Of a DNA stretch of 64,000 nt, positions 63,905-64,000 are shown piece by piece (the stretch's first letter is position 1; each line of letters starts with the position of its first letter). Origin of the DNA: Marinobacter lipolyticus. Its GTDB lineage: Bacteria > Pseudomonadota > Gammaproteobacteria > Pseudomonadales > Oleiphilaceae. The DNA is taken from NCBI RefSeq assembly GCF_018424605.1, contig NZ_QTKT01000003.1, forward strand, positions 419,169 to 483,168. Reading direction: 5' to 3'. The notes beneath the pieces are model-generated. The model had not been told where the DNA came from and searched no databases. It saw only the letters and a list, made by a program, of their open reading frames with translations. A program made the position numbers and the translations under genes.

Positions 63905-64000
63905 TTAAGCCATATTTTCACGCCACGGCTCTTGGTTCTTGATCATGGTATTGAGCACCACAATCATCTTTCGCATGCAGGCAACGACGGCCACTTTTGG
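63905..64000 (-). CDS. IS110/IS1111-family transposase, C-terminal fragment (runs off window)
   Basis: The last 31 codons of a DEDD-type transposase are visible on the minus strand. They read KVAVVACMRKMIVVLNTMIKNQEPW (shown in part: KVAVVACMRKM, LNTMIK, PWREN) and end in TAA at 63905. This ending is typical of IS110/IS1111 (Transposase_20) proteins, which lack DDE chemistry. Its position next to an attC half-site suggests a member of the IS1111-attC group, which targets such sites. The rest lies beyond base 64000. Confidence 0.8.
   Translation of the reverse strand, partial: PKVAVVACMRKMIVVLNTMIKNQEPWRENMA

Overview
The window looks like chromosomal DNA of a high-GC, aerobic, heterotrophic gammaproteobacterium, most likely Marinobacter or a close marine relative. 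The reasons are the combination of metNIQ, Na+-coupled symporters, a TRAP transporter, many acyl-CoA enzymes, a cobalamin riboswitch-btuBFCD unit and a chromosomal-type integron with an SOS box. The genus assignment is inference. No rRNA, tRNA or CRISPR array was seen.

Layout. 1-20.6 kb is housekeeping and transport: metNIQ (first gene cut by the window edge), a peroxiredoxin, two Na+ symporters (AGCS, NSS), a hydrolase, a CBS protein, S-formylglutathione hydrolase, a degenerate HD-GYP protein, a diguanylate cyclase, MATE and EamA transporters, two chemoreceptors, a secreted protein of unknown function and a TRAP operon (dctP-dctQ-dctM).

20.7-49 kb is a catabolic island for an unidentified carboxylic acid. 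It holds an enoyl-CoA hydratase, and an operon of SDR, hotdog thioesterase, ACAD10/11-like dehydrogenase, SDR, ACAD10/11-type kinase, SurE phosphatase and acyl-CoA ligase. It also holds a class II aldolase, a MaoC hydratase, a PimC/PimD-like dehydrogenase pair, a DcaP-like porin broken by one in-frame stop, glutaryl-CoA dehydrogenase with a thiolase, an unknown membrane protein, GhrA and an IclR regulator. It ends with a run of FadB/PimF-like enzyme, thiolase, 600-aa acyl-CoA dehydrogenase, ADH and ALDH. A shared 15-bp motif (TTTCG-N5-CRGAA and variants) sits at six operon heads and suggests one IclR-controlled regulon that also takes in the TRAP transporter. Three families of intergenic palindromes occur only in this island. 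The split kinase/dehydrogenase pair suggests catabolism of 4-hydroxyacyl-CoAs through a phosphorylated intermediate.

49-57 kb carries a QsdR-like TetR regulator beside a nitronate monooxygenase, a two-component system followed by periplasmic MsrAB, an exonuclease and a cNMP/CBS/DUF294 protein. 57-61.8 kb is a vitamin B12 uptake unit led by a cobalamin riboswitch. 61.8-64 kb is an integron: an intI gene with a perfect LexA box, a candidate attI, a first cassette without a convincing gene, a complete attC, a VOC-protein cassette, and an attC half-site cut by an IS110/IS1111-type transposase that runs off the window.
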